Origin: Stentor coeruleus
Lineage: Eukaryota; Ciliophora; Heterotrichea; Heterotrichida; Stentoridae
DNA: 64,000 nucleotides
Direction of reading: 5' to 3'
Assembly: GCA_001970955.1 (NCBI GenBank)
Contig: MPUH01000260.1
Coordinates: forward strand, 1-64,000
Part shown: positions 21,652 to 32,095 of the stretch, piece by piece
Layout: the number at the start of each line of letters is the position of its first letter
Position numbering within the stretch: the stretch's first letter is position 1
Notes under the pieces: generated by a model
What the model was told of the DNA's origin: nothing
What the model saw: the letters and a program-made list of their open reading frames with translations, nothing else
Databases searched by the model: none
Position numbers and translations under genes: made by a program

Positions 21652-22237
21652 GTCTGTTATATTATTCGTTTTTATTTGAGTTTAAGAAAATGAGTATTAT
21701 ACTATGAAAATTATTTGGTTAGTTTTACAAAATGAATAGAAAAGACCAAACATAAAAATCATTATAAAAGAGTCTGTCTATATAGATATTCTCATCAGGT
21801 AAAATTTGAAAATTTATACTGCAATAAACTCTTTGTAAATTATTTTGAATATATATACATTTAATCCAAATTACAACTAACTAAAAAAATGACTTATTAT
21901 CCTCATTAGTAATAAAAATCCTACATTATTTTAAACAAAATTACTATAACCTACTAACAAAACCGATATAAACACATACAAAACATTTATGATTTAGCCT
22001 TTATTTGAATTTCCAATTTTTTTCTTCACAGAACTTATAAAACCAAAAACCAGATTTAAATATGCATTTTGGTAAATGTTGTTCTAATAAAAAATATAAT
22101 CTTATTATAACCAAAAGTATTTAATCTTTTATAAGCCTAAGTTTAGTAATAAATTCGTTTTTTTTCCCCACATAAATCTCAGAAATCTATTTCAAACACC
22201 GAATTAAGGCTAATTTTAGTTTTATCTATTTTGTAAT
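21652..22237. other. Intergenic, nothing recognised
   Basis: AT-rich spacer of about 590 bp between two minus-strand genes. It should hold the promoter of the large disordered-protein gene and the 3' end of the globin gene. No RNA or repeat is seen. Confidence 0.5.
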
Positions 22238-22600
22238 TTATCTACTACCCTTAGACACTATATAGGGTCTGAAGTTTTCAGCTGAATTGATTATACAATC
22301 CGAATCTTGTTTCATTACCCCTAAATCCTTTAACGTTTTTGAATATATGGAAATCCATTCGTCAAACTCCTCATCTGAAAGTCCCATATTTTTATGACTC
22401 TCCCTAAGACCTTCTCCTGCTAGTCCATTATCAGTTTCTAAACTAATTTCAAGCATAGAAACCAACATGGTTTTGACATGGTCTATATTTGCCCCAATAA
22501 AGCGATGGGAAATTTTTTCAGAAGAAATAATTCTTGAATAAAATGCACTGAGAAATTCTCTCCAGAACTCTGTTCCTCCATACTTTTGAAAAATATTCAT
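22238..22600 (-). CDS. Truncated haemoglobin (2/2 globin), 120 aa
   Basis: Complete 120-residue protein, the typical length of group I truncated globins. The start IFQKYGGTEFW matches the family's F-x-x-x-GG opening. FYSRI gives the B-helix Phe-Tyr pair, the usual distal Tyr B10. A His in RESHKNMGL is well placed to be the proximal haem ligand F8, followed by DEEFDEWI of the H helix. Truncated globins bind O2 and NO and occur in ciliates such as Paramecium and Tetrahymena. No targeting signal is seen. Confidence 0.88.
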   Translation of the reverse strand: MNIFQKYGGTEFWREFLSAFYSRIISSEKISHRFIGANIDHVKTMLVSMLEISLETDNGLAGEGLRESHKNMGLSDEEFDEWISIYSKTLKDLGVMKQDSDCIINSAENFRPYIVSKGSR

Positions 22601-23580
22601 TTATATTAGATAACATATGATTTGAATAATGTACTAAGAAGTTTATAACGGCTCATCATATTGGATTGTTTTGAAATCATATATGTTGATTAAAATCATT
22701 ATATTGTAGGCTTATGATTAGAATTATTATGTATAATTAAATAAAATCGATAGGAATAAATAATGATACATATTCAAACAAAATTATATTATAAGACTTA
22801 GTATAAAATTATTTTTTATAATATATAAAACGTTATTAAGGCTAGGATCTTTGAAGAATATGGTAATTTATTTCCTTTAATGACTTGTATAGAAAATTTG
22901 ATTTTTTTAATCAGTTTATTATATAAGGGGCAGATTCTTAAAACGCTATAAAAAGACATAATATTCTAAATAATTTACCATGACTAGAAATTATTAGTAT
23001 TTAGTTCATGTAAATATGGGAATTAAGATTTATAAGTATTAGAATTGCCTGAAATATTATTTGATTTCTAAAATTAACAACTTCCTATTTTTATATCCCA
23101 ATATGTTATATATATAATCATATTAACTTCTTATAATTAACTTTAAGTCGAATTGGATTTGTAAATCATAAAATTCGGATTTATATTTGGATTTTGCTGA
23201 TGATTATAATTTTTTTGCTTAGAAAGGTAAATAATATTAGAGATTAAAGAATAGAAATATGATGTTGGCATGAAAGGAACTTTGTTAGAATCGTAAATAC
23301 AATAAAGGAAACAACAAAAAACTGTTTTAGATTTAGACTCAGTCAAAGAAACAAAATAATTTTTAGTGGAAATTTAATCAATAAATTAAAAGCTATCTTA
23401 GTGGCAATCAACAATGATTTAGGCTTGCTTTGGTATGCCTTACTTATTCTTAATGCATTCAAATGTAAATTTTCTATACATTCTATCTCTGCTCATAAAA
23501 CTACAAAAAATCCAAATCAAAATATCCATATGTAATACATCATCTAATCTATTCTTATCAAAAAGCAAAAAGCATAAGAT
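22601..23580. other. 0.98-kb intergenic stretch, nothing recognised
   Basis: AT-rich spacer between the globin gene (its promoter side) and the 3' end of the CLC channel gene. Short frames here (for example 23143-23346) have random-looking composition and were not called. Confidence 0.5.
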
Positions 23581-25581
23581 TTATTTATTATACGCAGTAA
23601 AGTTTTCGCGATTTATAATCCCAACAAGTTTCGAGTGCTGAGTTACAAAAATCTTCATAAGCCCAAGCATATGAAAAATGTAATGGATTTTAGACAAATT
23701 TGTTGACTCAGGAACAGACAATGGGTCACGATTTAAAGAAAAATATCTTGAAGTAAAATCAACAGGAGACGATAAAAAAATCTCCATTTCTTCTCCTAGA
23801 AATGTTGTTATTGATGGTGGATTATATTCTTGATGATTCACCCATAATTTAATCTCTTGTTTAACCTCTTGAATCGCATCTATTGTAAATGTTTCAATAG
23901 AATATTCTAAGTATTTTTTAATCCTCCTTGCACTAGTTTCTGCAACAATACACATACTTAAATCTACTATAGGGATTTTAAACCCATCTTCATATTGCAA
24001 ACAAGGTTTAAGATCTTTTAAAGTTGAATGAACACAAAGAGAAACAACAGGTTCCATAATTTCTCTAGCGCAATGCTGATACAAAATATCTTTTCTAACT
24101 GCAGGGAGGAAAGGAATATTACGTGTTTGGATTGTAACATCGTATATATTTAATTCGAAATTTTTTGCTATTTGACAAGAGATAACAACTGAAAGCATCA
24201 TTGGAACTACATGTCGAATTTCTCCTGTAAGTTCAAATATTATAAGAGCTGCAGAAAGGGCATGTGTAGATGATGCTACAAGAGATGCTCCACCTATAGC
24301 AGCATAAAAAGATGCATGAGCTGATCCACCAAGATAATTTGCTAAATATCCAAAAGCTCTTCCAAAAGCAGCTCCGCTGTCTAATACTGGTAAGAAAATA
24401 CCAAATGGAATTTGAACTGAAATACTTAGAGCTGTGACAAAAGGTTTACAAAAACTATAAATCAAAAGATTAATAACTGTTCTATCAGACCAATCTCTAT
24501 GTAATTCTTTTTCAGATATAAGTTCATTAAATACACTCTTAGCTGTATATGAAAGGGTTGGGATAAAAAAACAAGCAGTTGAGTATACAATAGCAACAAA
24601 TATCGCATATCTGAATCTTTTATGAAGAAAAAGTATAGCTCTTCTTGCTCTAAACCTTGTAAATGTTTTAGCAGTCTTGATAAAAGCTACACCAAGCACT
24701 CCACAACAGATGCCAAGAATGCTAACTAGAGCAAGGTCTATATAATTATAATCAACATAATTTTTGCCATGAGAAAAGTCTTCAGTTAAATATATAGAAT
24801 GATAAACATTGAGTATCACTGCGCAAATCACTCCACAAGCAATTGAACTTATAAGTGTATGGACAACATAATAACTTGCTGTGATTTCTATACTAAAAAA
24901 AGTTGCACCAAGTGGAGTTCCCATAACAGCAGCAACACCAGCAGTGACTGAAGCTTGAAATATTTGAGTGCAAAATGCTTTAAATTTTCCAATACCTTTA
25001 AATGTATGAATTTTCAAGCATTTATGGGCAATTATTGCAGCTAAATGTATATGAGGACCTTCTCTCCCTATACTTAAAGAAGCAGAACAGCAAACTAGAC
25101 CTAAAGCTTTAAGAAAAAACGTTCTCCACAATAAAAATCTTGGTAATTCCACCCCTGAAATTATTGCTTTTATTTCTGGAATACCTGATCCATCAACGTC
25201 AGGGTTTAAAAAATACCCAAGAGATGTTCCAATACACACAAAAATAATAGAAATTACAGTCCATGCTAAGAAACCGAGATATTTGTTTTCTAGACTCTGG
25301 CAAAAGATTTTCTTGTAATATCCGATATTATAAGCTGAAATGTCAATAATTGCTGCAATAATACTCGTCCCAAAAGCTACTATTAATATCACTGCCCACA
25401 TTCTTAGGTTATTTAATCTTGTATCTCCAAACATTCGTTGTAAATAAGAATAATCATTAACTTCTTCAACTATGCTTTCGTTGTGACCTGTTGTAAAAGT
25501 TTGCGCTAAGGAATTGAATATAAGATCTCTGGAATGCATACGATTAAACCCTTTTTCTGGTGACACAACAGATTTTGACAT
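23581..25581 (-). CDS. CLC-family chloride channel with CBS domains, 666 aa
   Basis: All CLC signatures are present: GSGIPEIKAIISG near residue 130 (selectivity Ser), GREGPHIHLAA near 170 (gating Glu in GxEGP) and PFGIFLPVLDSGAAFGR near 405. Many hydrophobic helices span residues 55-480. After that come two CBS regions, one starting near REIMEPVV (about 510) and one at the C-terminus (KIFVTQHSKLVGIINRENF). At the position of the internal proton glutamate the protein reads FSIEITASY, with Ile instead of the second Glu of transporters, so a channel rather than a Cl-/H+ exchanger is predicted. It acts in a membrane, but whether plasma membrane or vacuole cannot be told. Confidence 0.93.
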   Translation of the reverse strand: MSKSVVSPEKGFNRMHSRDLIFNSLAQTFTTGHNESIVEEVNDYSYLQRMFGDTRLNNLRMWAVILIVAFGTSIIAAIIDISAYNIGYYKKIFCQSLENKYLGFLAWTVISIIFVCIGTSLGYFLNPDVDGSGIPEIKAIISGVELPRFLLWRTFFLKALGLVCCSASLSIGREGPHIHLAAIIAHKCLKIHTFKGIGKFKAFCTQIFQASVTAGVAAVMGTPLGATFFSIEITASYYVVHTLISSIACGVICAVILNVYHSIYLTEDFSHGKNYVDYNYIDLALVSILGICCGVLGVAFIKTAKTFTRFRARRAILFLHKRFRYAIFVAIVYSTACFFIPTLSYTAKSVFNELISEKELHRDWSDRTVINLLIYSFCKPFVTALSISVQIPFGIFLPVLDSGAAFGRAFGYLANYLGGSAHASFYAAIGGASLVASSTHALSAALIIFELTGEIRHVVPMMLSVVISCQIAKNFELNIYDVTIQTRNIPFLPAVRKDILYQHCAREIMEPVVSLCVHSTLKDLKPCLQYEDGFKIPIVDLSMCIVAETSARRIKKYLEYSIETFTIDAIQEVKQEIKLWVNHQEYNPPSITTFLGEEMEIFLSSPVDFTSRYFSLNRDPLSVPESTNLSKIHYIFHMLGLMKIFVTQHSKLVGIINRENFTAYNK

Positions 25582-25970
25582 TTTTAAATCCTTTGATTTT
25601 GGTCAGAGATTGATTTTTTATGTTGATTGTTGTTTATAAAATTTTAATTATCTTGTAGGATGTGTTATGAAAAGGTATGAATGCTTTTTTTTATTAGGAT
25701 TTTATGTTGTTGTTTGTGTGTTATAAGATAATTTGTTTTTAAAATTTATGGTATAATTTGAGTTAAGCTAAAAATAGATTATATTGTTTATATGTTTTTA
25801 TTAATATTAAATTTATCCTTAATTTTATAGGCTTGTTGGGGTATTAATGAACTTTGTGTATTGATATATTATTTTTAATAAGGTTAGACTTGTATATTTT
25901 AAGATACGGAGTTAAAATATTCTCCAACATATAATCTAATCATATACACTTTATAATTAATTATCAATAA
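25582..25970. other. Intergenic, nothing recognised
   Basis: About 390 bp of T-rich spacer, presumably the CLC promoter and the 3' flank of the next minus-strand gene. Confidence 0.5.
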
Positions 25971-27071
25971 TTAAGATTTCGTGAAGTTGTAAAAAATAGT
26001 TTCCTTTCTTCCATCTTTATGCATAATTGTTTTAATTCCACGATAATCAAGTTTCTCAATAGTCCCATTTGGTAGGACAGTTTGTTCATCACCTCCAGGG
26101 AAAACACATTTTAAAGTTCCATCAGTATATTTAATTTCCTTAGTCCCATCAGGAAAGTATTTTTCTTTCTGACCACTACGAAAAGTTATTTCTTTAAGAC
26201 CATCAGGATATGTTATTTTTGTAGTTTGTTCAGAAGCAAAAAAATAAACTTGTTTTCCATCAGGATATTCTTGTTTTATATCTCTATTAGTATAATATGT
26301 TACCTTATATCCATTAGGGTATATTTCACATTTAACTCCATTTGGATATACAATCTGTCTTTTTTTCTCATTTGGATTTTCACTTTCAAGTAAATTTTCA
26401 TACACAGATGCTTTATGACTATGAAATTTCCTATCTCTTGATACAGGGGAAAACGATCTTGTTGTTCTTTTTAAAAATCTTTGCCCTTTTAATTGATTCA
26501 TTTTCTGTATCAAACTGTGATTAATATTTTCTAATGCTCGAATCCTTTTTTCATAGCCTTCTATTGTTTGGTTTAGTATTGAGTCTTTTCTTTGAAGAAG
26601 ATCTTGTTGTCGGGATAATTGTTTTTTTAATATTAAATTTTCTTCTTGGAGTTCAAGGTATTTATTGTAAGATATACTTTTTGCTTGTGGTGTTCTGTTT
26701 GGATATTGGCTTAATTTGGTTGAGTTTTGATTATAATGAGAAATCTGGAAGTTTTGAGAAGTATTTGTGAAATCGGTGTTAATGAATTTTTGGCTTTTAG
26801 ATTCCTTGTGGAAAGGCTTTGAGTTTAAGCTGAATATGCTTGAAGTTGCTTTTGAATGACTTTTGAGAAAAGGCTTTTCAATAGGAGAGCTAAACTTACC
26901 AGTGTATTGAAATCCTTCTCCTAAAAGCTCTTCAAAGGTCCCAACGTCTTTTTCAATGAAACTTGTGTTTTCTGGCTGAGGAGAATCTTCTATCGCATGT
27001 CCGATTTTTTCTAATTCTAGATCAGAAACTTTTAATGGTCCCTTACCATCTAAAAAGCAATCTTTTTCCAT
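25971..27071 (-). CDS. Protein with SAS-4/CPAP (TCP10) C-terminal G-box domain, 366 aa
   Basis: The last ~130 residues are a run of short beta repeats built around YPNG or YPDG turns: VYPNGVKCEIYPNGYK, EYPDGKQVYF, TYPDGLKEITF, YFPDGTKEIKYTDGTLK. That is the T-complex-10/CPAP C-terminal (G-box) fold. A coiled coil lies at about residues 140-195, the usual arrangement in SAS-4/CPAP (CENPJ), where the G-box binds STIL/Ana2 at the centriole cartwheel. The protein is much shorter than human CPAP (1338 aa) and lacks a recognisable tubulin-binding PN2-3 region, so it may be a short SAS-4 or a TCP10-like relative. Basal-body location is inference. Confidence 0.87.
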   Translation of the reverse strand: MEKDCFLDGKGPLKVSDLELEKIGHAIEDSPQPENTSFIEKDVGTFEELLGEGFQYTGKFSSPIEKPFLKSHSKATSSIFSLNSKPFHKESKSQKFINTDFTNTSQNFQISHYNQNSTKLSQYPNRTPQAKSISYNKYLELQEENLILKKQLSRQQDLLQRKDSILNQTIEGYEKRIRALENINHSLIQKMNQLKGQRFLKRTTRSFSPVSRDRKFHSHKASVYENLLESENPNEKKRQIVYPNGVKCEIYPNGYKVTYYTNRDIKQEYPDGKQVYFFASEQTTKITYPDGLKEITFRSGQKEKYFPDGTKEIKYTDGTLKCVFPGGDEQTVLPNGTIEKLDYRGIKTIMHKDGRKETIFYNFTKS

Positions 27072-27542
27072 AATAATAATAAACTCGCAAGATAAATTGT
27101 ATTAAGACACCAAATTAAATTCGATCAATTACTTGAATATAAAAATCTTTTATCATTTGATAATATTATTACTATAAATATTATAACTAATAATTTAATA
27201 GTTCTTATTAGTTAGGAATTATCGCTTTACTATTGTCTATCCCTTGTTAATTTTCTTCTATTATAGTATATTTTCATGATAAATTTTTTTTCTTCTGTCG
27301 ATCTGGATTATTTTTGTTTGTCATGTTTTTCTCTAAGTGTTTTTTCAAATATTTCATTCCATAAAAGATATACAATAATGAAAAAAAATTAGTTTCCCCA
27401 TTCGCATATTTTTTAAGTTCGTTTTCTATTTCATGTCTCTCTAATATTTCTTATATAAATAACTATATAGTAAAATAATTATTTTATAATATCTTATACC
27501 GCTCAGCAATGCTTAATAATCATGGGTCATTGTAATTTTTAA
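27072..27542. other. Divergent intergenic region
   Basis: About 470 bp between the divergently transcribed SAS-4-domain gene and CXC gene. It should contain both promoters. No element is recognised. Confidence 0.5.
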
Positions 27543-28313
27543 ATGCAAGAAGGTAAGCCATCATCACCCAACTTCTTCAGCTCATCACAAGGGTTGAATA
27601 AACCTTCCAAAAGGAGTTGCAATTGTAAAAATTCAAAATGCCTTAAGCTTTATTGTGAATGCTTTGCACATGGTGAGTATTGCAACAATTGTAATTGTAT
27701 CAATTGTCACAACAATTCATCAAGCGAAGTAATTAATAAATAGAATTTTCGCAAAGAAGCAATCCAAGGAATACTTGAAAGAAACCCACAAGCATTTAGA
27801 CCAAAAATTTCACCTTTATCCCCACTTAGTCTTTCAAAAGATTTGACTCGTCATTCAAAAGGTTGTGCTTGTAAAAGAACTGGTTGTTTAAAAAAATATT
27901 GTGAATGTTATCAAGCTGGAATTTTATGTTCAGAAATCTGCAAATGCATGGGATGGTAAAAGTAAAATAGTAAAAATGATTTCAAATGTGAAGGTCGATA
28001 TGTTGATTTGCCTGTAAAGCGTATTGATTATTTAGGAATATGCTTCAAACCTGAAAATAATATACCCAGCCAGGAAGTTATTAAAGAGTTTGCTGATAGT
28101 GTTATAAGCACTTTTTCAGTTAAAATTAAAAAAGAGAGTGATAATGAAAGAAATTTTATGTGTGAAGAGGAAACTCTTGCAAGTGAGGGAAATTCAACTA
28201 GCAATTTAGATTCTCCGAGGAAGAAAATTTATACATTTTCTAGTGAGTATATGAGAATAGAAAATGCTGTTTATGAAAATCTAATTACTGCTTTGCATAG
28301 AATATGCAGTTAA
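27543..28313 (+). CDS. CXC/CRC-domain protein (LIN54/TSO1/tesmin type), 246 aa, two 15-nt introns
   Basis: Three exons (27543-27728, 27744-27955, 27971-28313) give 246 residues. The first CXC motif is [19 protein letters not shown], ending in CNCINC. The conserved linker NPQAFRPKI follows, then the second [22 protein letters not shown] with [12 protein letters not shown]. This linker and spacing are diagnostic of LIN54/TSO1 proteins, which bind the CHR promoter element through a Tyr in each motif (KLYCEC and KKYCEC here) and act in the DREAM/MuvB cell-cycle complex. The size is small, leaving little beyond the DNA-binding domain. Without the introns the second motif would be out of frame. Confidence 0.93.
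27729..27743 (+). other. 15-nt spliceosomal intron
   Basis: Reads GTAATTAATAAATAG, with A at position 10, in phase 0. It joins the first CXC motif to the conserved linker. Confidence 0.92.
27956..27970 (+). other. 15-nt spliceosomal intron
   Basis: Reads GTAAAAGTAAAATAG, with A at position 10, in phase 2. Splicing restores the final Cys of the second CXC motif (CKCMGCKN), strong protein-level support. Confidence 0.93.
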
Positions 28314-28690
28314 ACTTAATTAAGTTTAATTATCTAGCATTTTAAATTGGTTTTGTTATAGGATGTTTTATGTTATTAATTATTAACTATTATGAATTTT
28401 TTTTTTCTGATAGTGATTACTGAATAAGATATTTGTATATCTTATTATTAGAATAAATTCAAATTTTACTTATTTTTAAAAATGTTCTTTAACCCACTCC
28501 ACATTTTTAAATAAAATATGATATTGAACCACTTTCCCTGATGTTATCAGCAAAACTTTTTAATCCATGCTTTCATACAAAGTTTTAGCTAAAACTCAAA
28601 ATTCAGATATTTAAAAATAAAAACCCTATTCATATTCTTGAAGAATTTATACTGAAAAGATATTTTTATCAAGAATAGCATTGATAATAA
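28314..28690. other. Intergenic, nothing recognised
   Basis: About 380 bp between two plus-strand genes. AT-rich, no element recognised. Confidence 0.5.
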
Positions 28691-29695
28691 ATGATAAATA
28701 ATCCCCATAGAACAAAACATGAAGTATATGCTTCAATAGGTTCATCATCACCAATTTCTTATGCATCAAGAGTTCATTCCCCAGGAGTTTCCCGTTCTAT
28801 TAACTTACTTCCCCCTAGAAGTAGGCAATATAAGTCCCCAAATTCAACCCCAACAACCTCACCAATGCCATCAAAAATTCTCTCATTCGATGAAGTTTCT
28901 CAATGTTATTCTGATAAAAAAGAGTCTAAACCTAAAGACTATACTTATTATCTCAAACAAAAAATACAAATCCAGGAAAAAAGAATTCAACTTTTGGAAG
29001 AGGAAAATAAAAGACTTGCATCACTTAAGATCCCAGAAAACTGGGAAAAGGAGCTTATTAAAAGGAATGATGATATAAGAAAGCTTGAAAACCAACTTAA
29101 ATATTTTAAAGAATTAGCTGCTGAAAAAAGCGAAAGCGATCGACTGCTTGATACAATTGTGGAAAAAGAGAATAAAATTTCTCAACTAGAATTAGAAGTA
29201 AGTGAACTTAATCAAAAAATCATAGAAAGTGAAAGAAAGATTGATGCAGTTATTAAAGAAAATAAGACTTTATTGCAAGATCAAGATAATCATGAAAATT
29301 GTCTTAGAAAAGAAGAGTGTGAAATACTTTTGAACCAAATACAAGAATTGGAAGATTCTTTGGAAAAGCAAGCTAAAGAAAGCAAAGCTCTTAAAGAAGA
29401 AAATCATAAACTTAAAACAGAAATTCAACCAGGTTCTTTGATGTATTTTTCTCAAGACATAAATAAAATCCGAAGGGAAATGAACAAACTTGCAAGGATT
29501 TTAGAAGATTTTGTTGCAGGCAAGGAATTAACATTAAAAGGTCTTTTAGGTCTTGATGGCGAATGGAAAGGAGAACCAATCAAACAAATTTCAATTGATA
29601 TTCAAAGCATAAAAACTGACTTAAACACTATTTTAGGAATAATATCAGATGTGCATGCTGAACAGTGCGCAAATATAGTATGCAAACCTCAATAG
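28691..29695 (+). CDS. Coiled-coil protein, 334 aa
   Basis: ATG at 28691, TAG at 29693-29695. The first ~75 residues are Ser/Pro-rich and probably disordered, with SP-type sites (PTTSPMPSK). Residues 85-250 are one long coiled coil. A C-terminal helical domain (KIRREMNKLARILEDFVAGK, then LLGLDGEW) looks globular and conserved. This layout recalls ciliate basal-body or cortical scaffold proteins, but I do not recognise the family. No catalytic residues or membrane segments are seen. Confidence 0.78.
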   Translation: MINNPHRTKHEVYASIGSSSPISYASRVHSPGVSRSINLLPPRSRQYKSPNSTPTTSPMPSKILSFDEVSQCYSDKKESKPKDYTYYLKQKIQIQEKRIQLLEEENKRLASLKIPENWEKELIKRNDDIRKLENQLKYFKELAAEKSESDRLLDTIVEKENKISQLELEVSELNQKIIESERKIDAVIKENKTLLQDQDNHENCLRKEECEILLNQIQELEDSLEKQAKESKALKEENHKLKTEIQPGSLMYFSQDINKIRREMNKLARILEDFVAGKELTLKGLLGLDGEWKGEPIKQISIDIQSIKTDLNTILGIISDVHAEQCANIVCKPQ

Positions 29696-30109
29696 TTTTA
29701 GATTTTAAGATAATATAATGAAATTTTTAATTGCAAAGCTATAACTAATAGAATAAAATTTAGTTTAGATTTAGCAAGTTTGAATTTTAAAAGGAAATCG
29801 ATATGAATTTGAAATAAACTACATAAATCCTTAAACTAAGAAAATCAACAGGAGCTTCTGATTATAACACATATCTTTAATTTACATCTAAATCTTAACA
29901 ATTTCTAAGAAAAATCATCCATAGCATATATGATCTTNACTCACTTTAATTTACATCTAAATCTTAACAATTTCTAAGAAAAATCATCCATAGCATATAT
30001 GATCTTACTACAAAATCATCATATATACTTTCAGAGAAAATGGATTCTAAACTATCTACCATAAAATCAGCCCTANACTACAAAATCATCATATATACTT
30101 TCAGAGAAA
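29696..30109. other. Scaffold joins with duplicated contig ends
   Basis: Single N bases stand at 29938 and 30076. The 63 bp left of the first N (29875-29937) recur at 29944-30006. The 69 bp left of the second N (30007-30075) recur exactly at 30077-30145. These look like contig overlaps that were not merged. The second duplication includes the start of the next gene, so an extra false ATG and N-terminus appear before the real start at 30110. Confidence 0.93.
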
Positions 30110-31747
30110 ATGGATTCTAAACTATCTACCATAAAATCAGCCCTAAGCAAACTAACTTCTGAAAGAAACAACGCTGATGTTAAGATCATCACTTCATTAA
30201 TCTTGAACGTAAAATTTTTCGATTCTCTCAAGCACTTCAAATCAATATTTAAAGAAGTTTGCATTCATTTAACTTACGAATTTGTTGAAAAGGGAAGATA
30301 CATTTTTCGAGAAGGAGAATTCGGGGATAAATTTTTCATTATAATAAAAGGAGAAGCTAGTGTACAAGTTGTAGTAAAAGAAAAAGGAGAAACTGTATTA
30401 AAAGAAGTACTAATCTATAAAGATGGAGCAGGATTTGGTGAATTAGCTCTAACTGACCGAAGACCTCGAGCAGCAACAATAATAACAAAAACAGACTGTC
30501 ATTTAGCAGTCTTAGACAAGTTAAGTTACAATAGAATTTTAGCATCTTTACTAAAACAGAAGCGTATAGAGCTTATAGATTTTCTGCAGACTCATACTTT
30601 ATTTAAATCTTGGACTAAAGGGTCTATTTTAAAAATCAGTTATTGCTTTGATGAAAAAACTTACAAAAAAGGCCAAATACTATATAAAGAAGGCCAACCT
30701 ATGGAAAATATTTTTTTAATAAGAGAAGGTGAGGTAAAATTGTCGAAAAATATTAAAATTAGTGTTATTGATCAAAGTGAACCAATAACAAAAGGAACGA
30801 TACATTTGAAAAAATATCAAAACCATAAAGCTGATATTAGTATTATAAGCCAAGGAGAATTTGTAGGAATACATGATTTAGATAATTTGAATTATACTTC
30901 TACTTGTATATGTGTATCAAAAGATGCTAAAATGTTTATAATATCGAAATATGATTTTTCAAAAAGACTGAATAGTGTAGAATCACAAGAAATTATTAAC
31001 ACTGATAAAACTTTAAGGAATTCAATACATGAATACAGCATACAAAGCATTACAAAAATTATCAAAGATAGAGCTACATCTCCTTATAAAAAACTTTTTT
31101 TAGAAGAAACATTAGGAGAAAAAAATCTTTTGGTTAGGAAAATCAATGAAACTGGGAGGTATTCATGTGAAAAAAATAAAAAATCGCTTATAAGTCAAGA
31201 TTTAAAAAAGAAAATAGTGAAAAACTTTTCAGATGATGAAGATAAGCTTATTAATTTGACTTTTGATAGTAGCTTTAAAAAGGAAAATAGAGAAAATTCA
31301 TTTACTAACGATGGGGAATACATAAATTCACAAAGAATATGCACTTCAGTACCTAAATCAAGGCCTGTATATCATAAAAGGCCAACTTCTTGTTGTGCTG
31401 GTAATGAGTTACAATCAAACTATCAACGTTGCTATAAAAAATCTTTTAAAAAAAATGAAAAAGTTGAAACCAAATTAGAAGAATGCGAAAGCCAAAGTTT
31501 AAATATTTCATATGCTAAAAGACGAAATAATAAAAAAAATGAAATGCTTAGTCTCCTTCTTGCACAAATGCAACCTTTAGGAAGATCAAAAAAAATAAAA
31601 ACAGATAGTAAATCTGGAGAAGAAGTTATGAACATACATGTTTTGAAAAAGAATAAAATGTTTAGAAATAGCAACCCTACTAATTGGAGCTTTAGATTCA
31701 ATAAAAACTCTCCGAAAAGTTTTATGATTAGCCAAGAAATAATTTGA
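30110..31747 (+). CDS. Cyclic-nucleotide-binding domain protein (two CNBDs), 545 aa
   Basis: Residues about 55-150 form a canonical cyclic-nucleotide-binding domain. The phosphate-binding cassette FGELALTDRRPRAATI has the Glu and Arg that hold the ribose and phosphate, very like PKA regulatory subunits. A second CNBD (about 160-290) keeps the beta-roll start (KKGQILYKEGQPMENIFLI) but lacks the cassette Glu/Arg and has an insert, so it probably does not bind ligand. The rest, 300-545, is basic and disordered. There is no PKA dimerisation or inhibitor sequence, kinase or channel part. It is likely a cAMP/cGMP-responsive ciliary protein. The stop is TGA, followed directly by TAA. Confidence 0.87.
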   Translation: MDSKLSTIKSALSKLTSERNNADVKIITSLILNVKFFDSLKHFKSIFKEVCIHLTYEFVEKGRYIFREGEFGDKFFIIIKGEASVQVVVKEKGETVLKEVLIYKDGAGFGELALTDRRPRAATIITKTDCHLAVLDKLSYNRILASLLKQKRIELIDFLQTHTLFKSWTKGSILKISYCFDEKTYKKGQILYKEGQPMENIFLIREGEVKLSKNIKISVIDQSEPITKGTIHLKKYQNHKADISIISQGEFVGIHDLDNLNYTSTCICVSKDAKMFIISKYDFSKRLNSVESQEIINTDKTLRNSIHEYSIQSITKIIKDRATSPYKKLFLEETLGEKNLLVRKINETGRYSCEKNKKSLISQDLKKKIVKNFSDDEDKLINLTFDSSFKKENRENSFTNDGEYINSQRICTSVPKSRPVYHKRPTSCCAGNELQSNYQRCYKKSFKKNEKVETKLEECESQSLNISYAKRRNNKKNEMLSLLLAQMQPLGRSKKIKTDSKSGEEVMNIHVLKKNKMFRNSNPTNWSFRFNKNSPKSFMISQEII

Positions 31748-32095
31748 TAAAATGTTTTAATTACTAATTAGGATTACTTTAATAGTTGGAATATAATTTA
31801 GATGATGATTAAATCTAAATATGCATAAAAAGATAAAAATTAAACTCTAAATAAAATTATGCCAATTAACAAATGTTTATAATAATTCTAGCCTTTTAAA
31901 AATTAATCTAAATATAACAAAATACTTAAAAACCAAAAAATCAAATTCAATAAACCAAAAGCTAATTTATCAGTTTCCAAATAAAATTTTACTATCAACC
32001 CAATATCCAAACATAAAATTTCAATTGAAAAAAACATAAGCAAAATATTTCATATTTAACTATCTCTAAAAAACACTAAGTTTTATTCAAATCTG
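31748..32095. other. Convergent intergenic region
   Basis: About 350 bp between two convergent genes, very AT-rich. No element is seen beyond presumed 3' ends. Confidence 0.5.

Noticed and set aside
23143-23346. 67-codon minus-strand frame
   Set aside because: Random-looking composition; no support beyond being open.
30073-30264. Minus-strand frame antisense to the CNBD gene start
   Set aside because: It spans the N at 30076 and the duplicated contig end, and is antisense to a well-supported gene.
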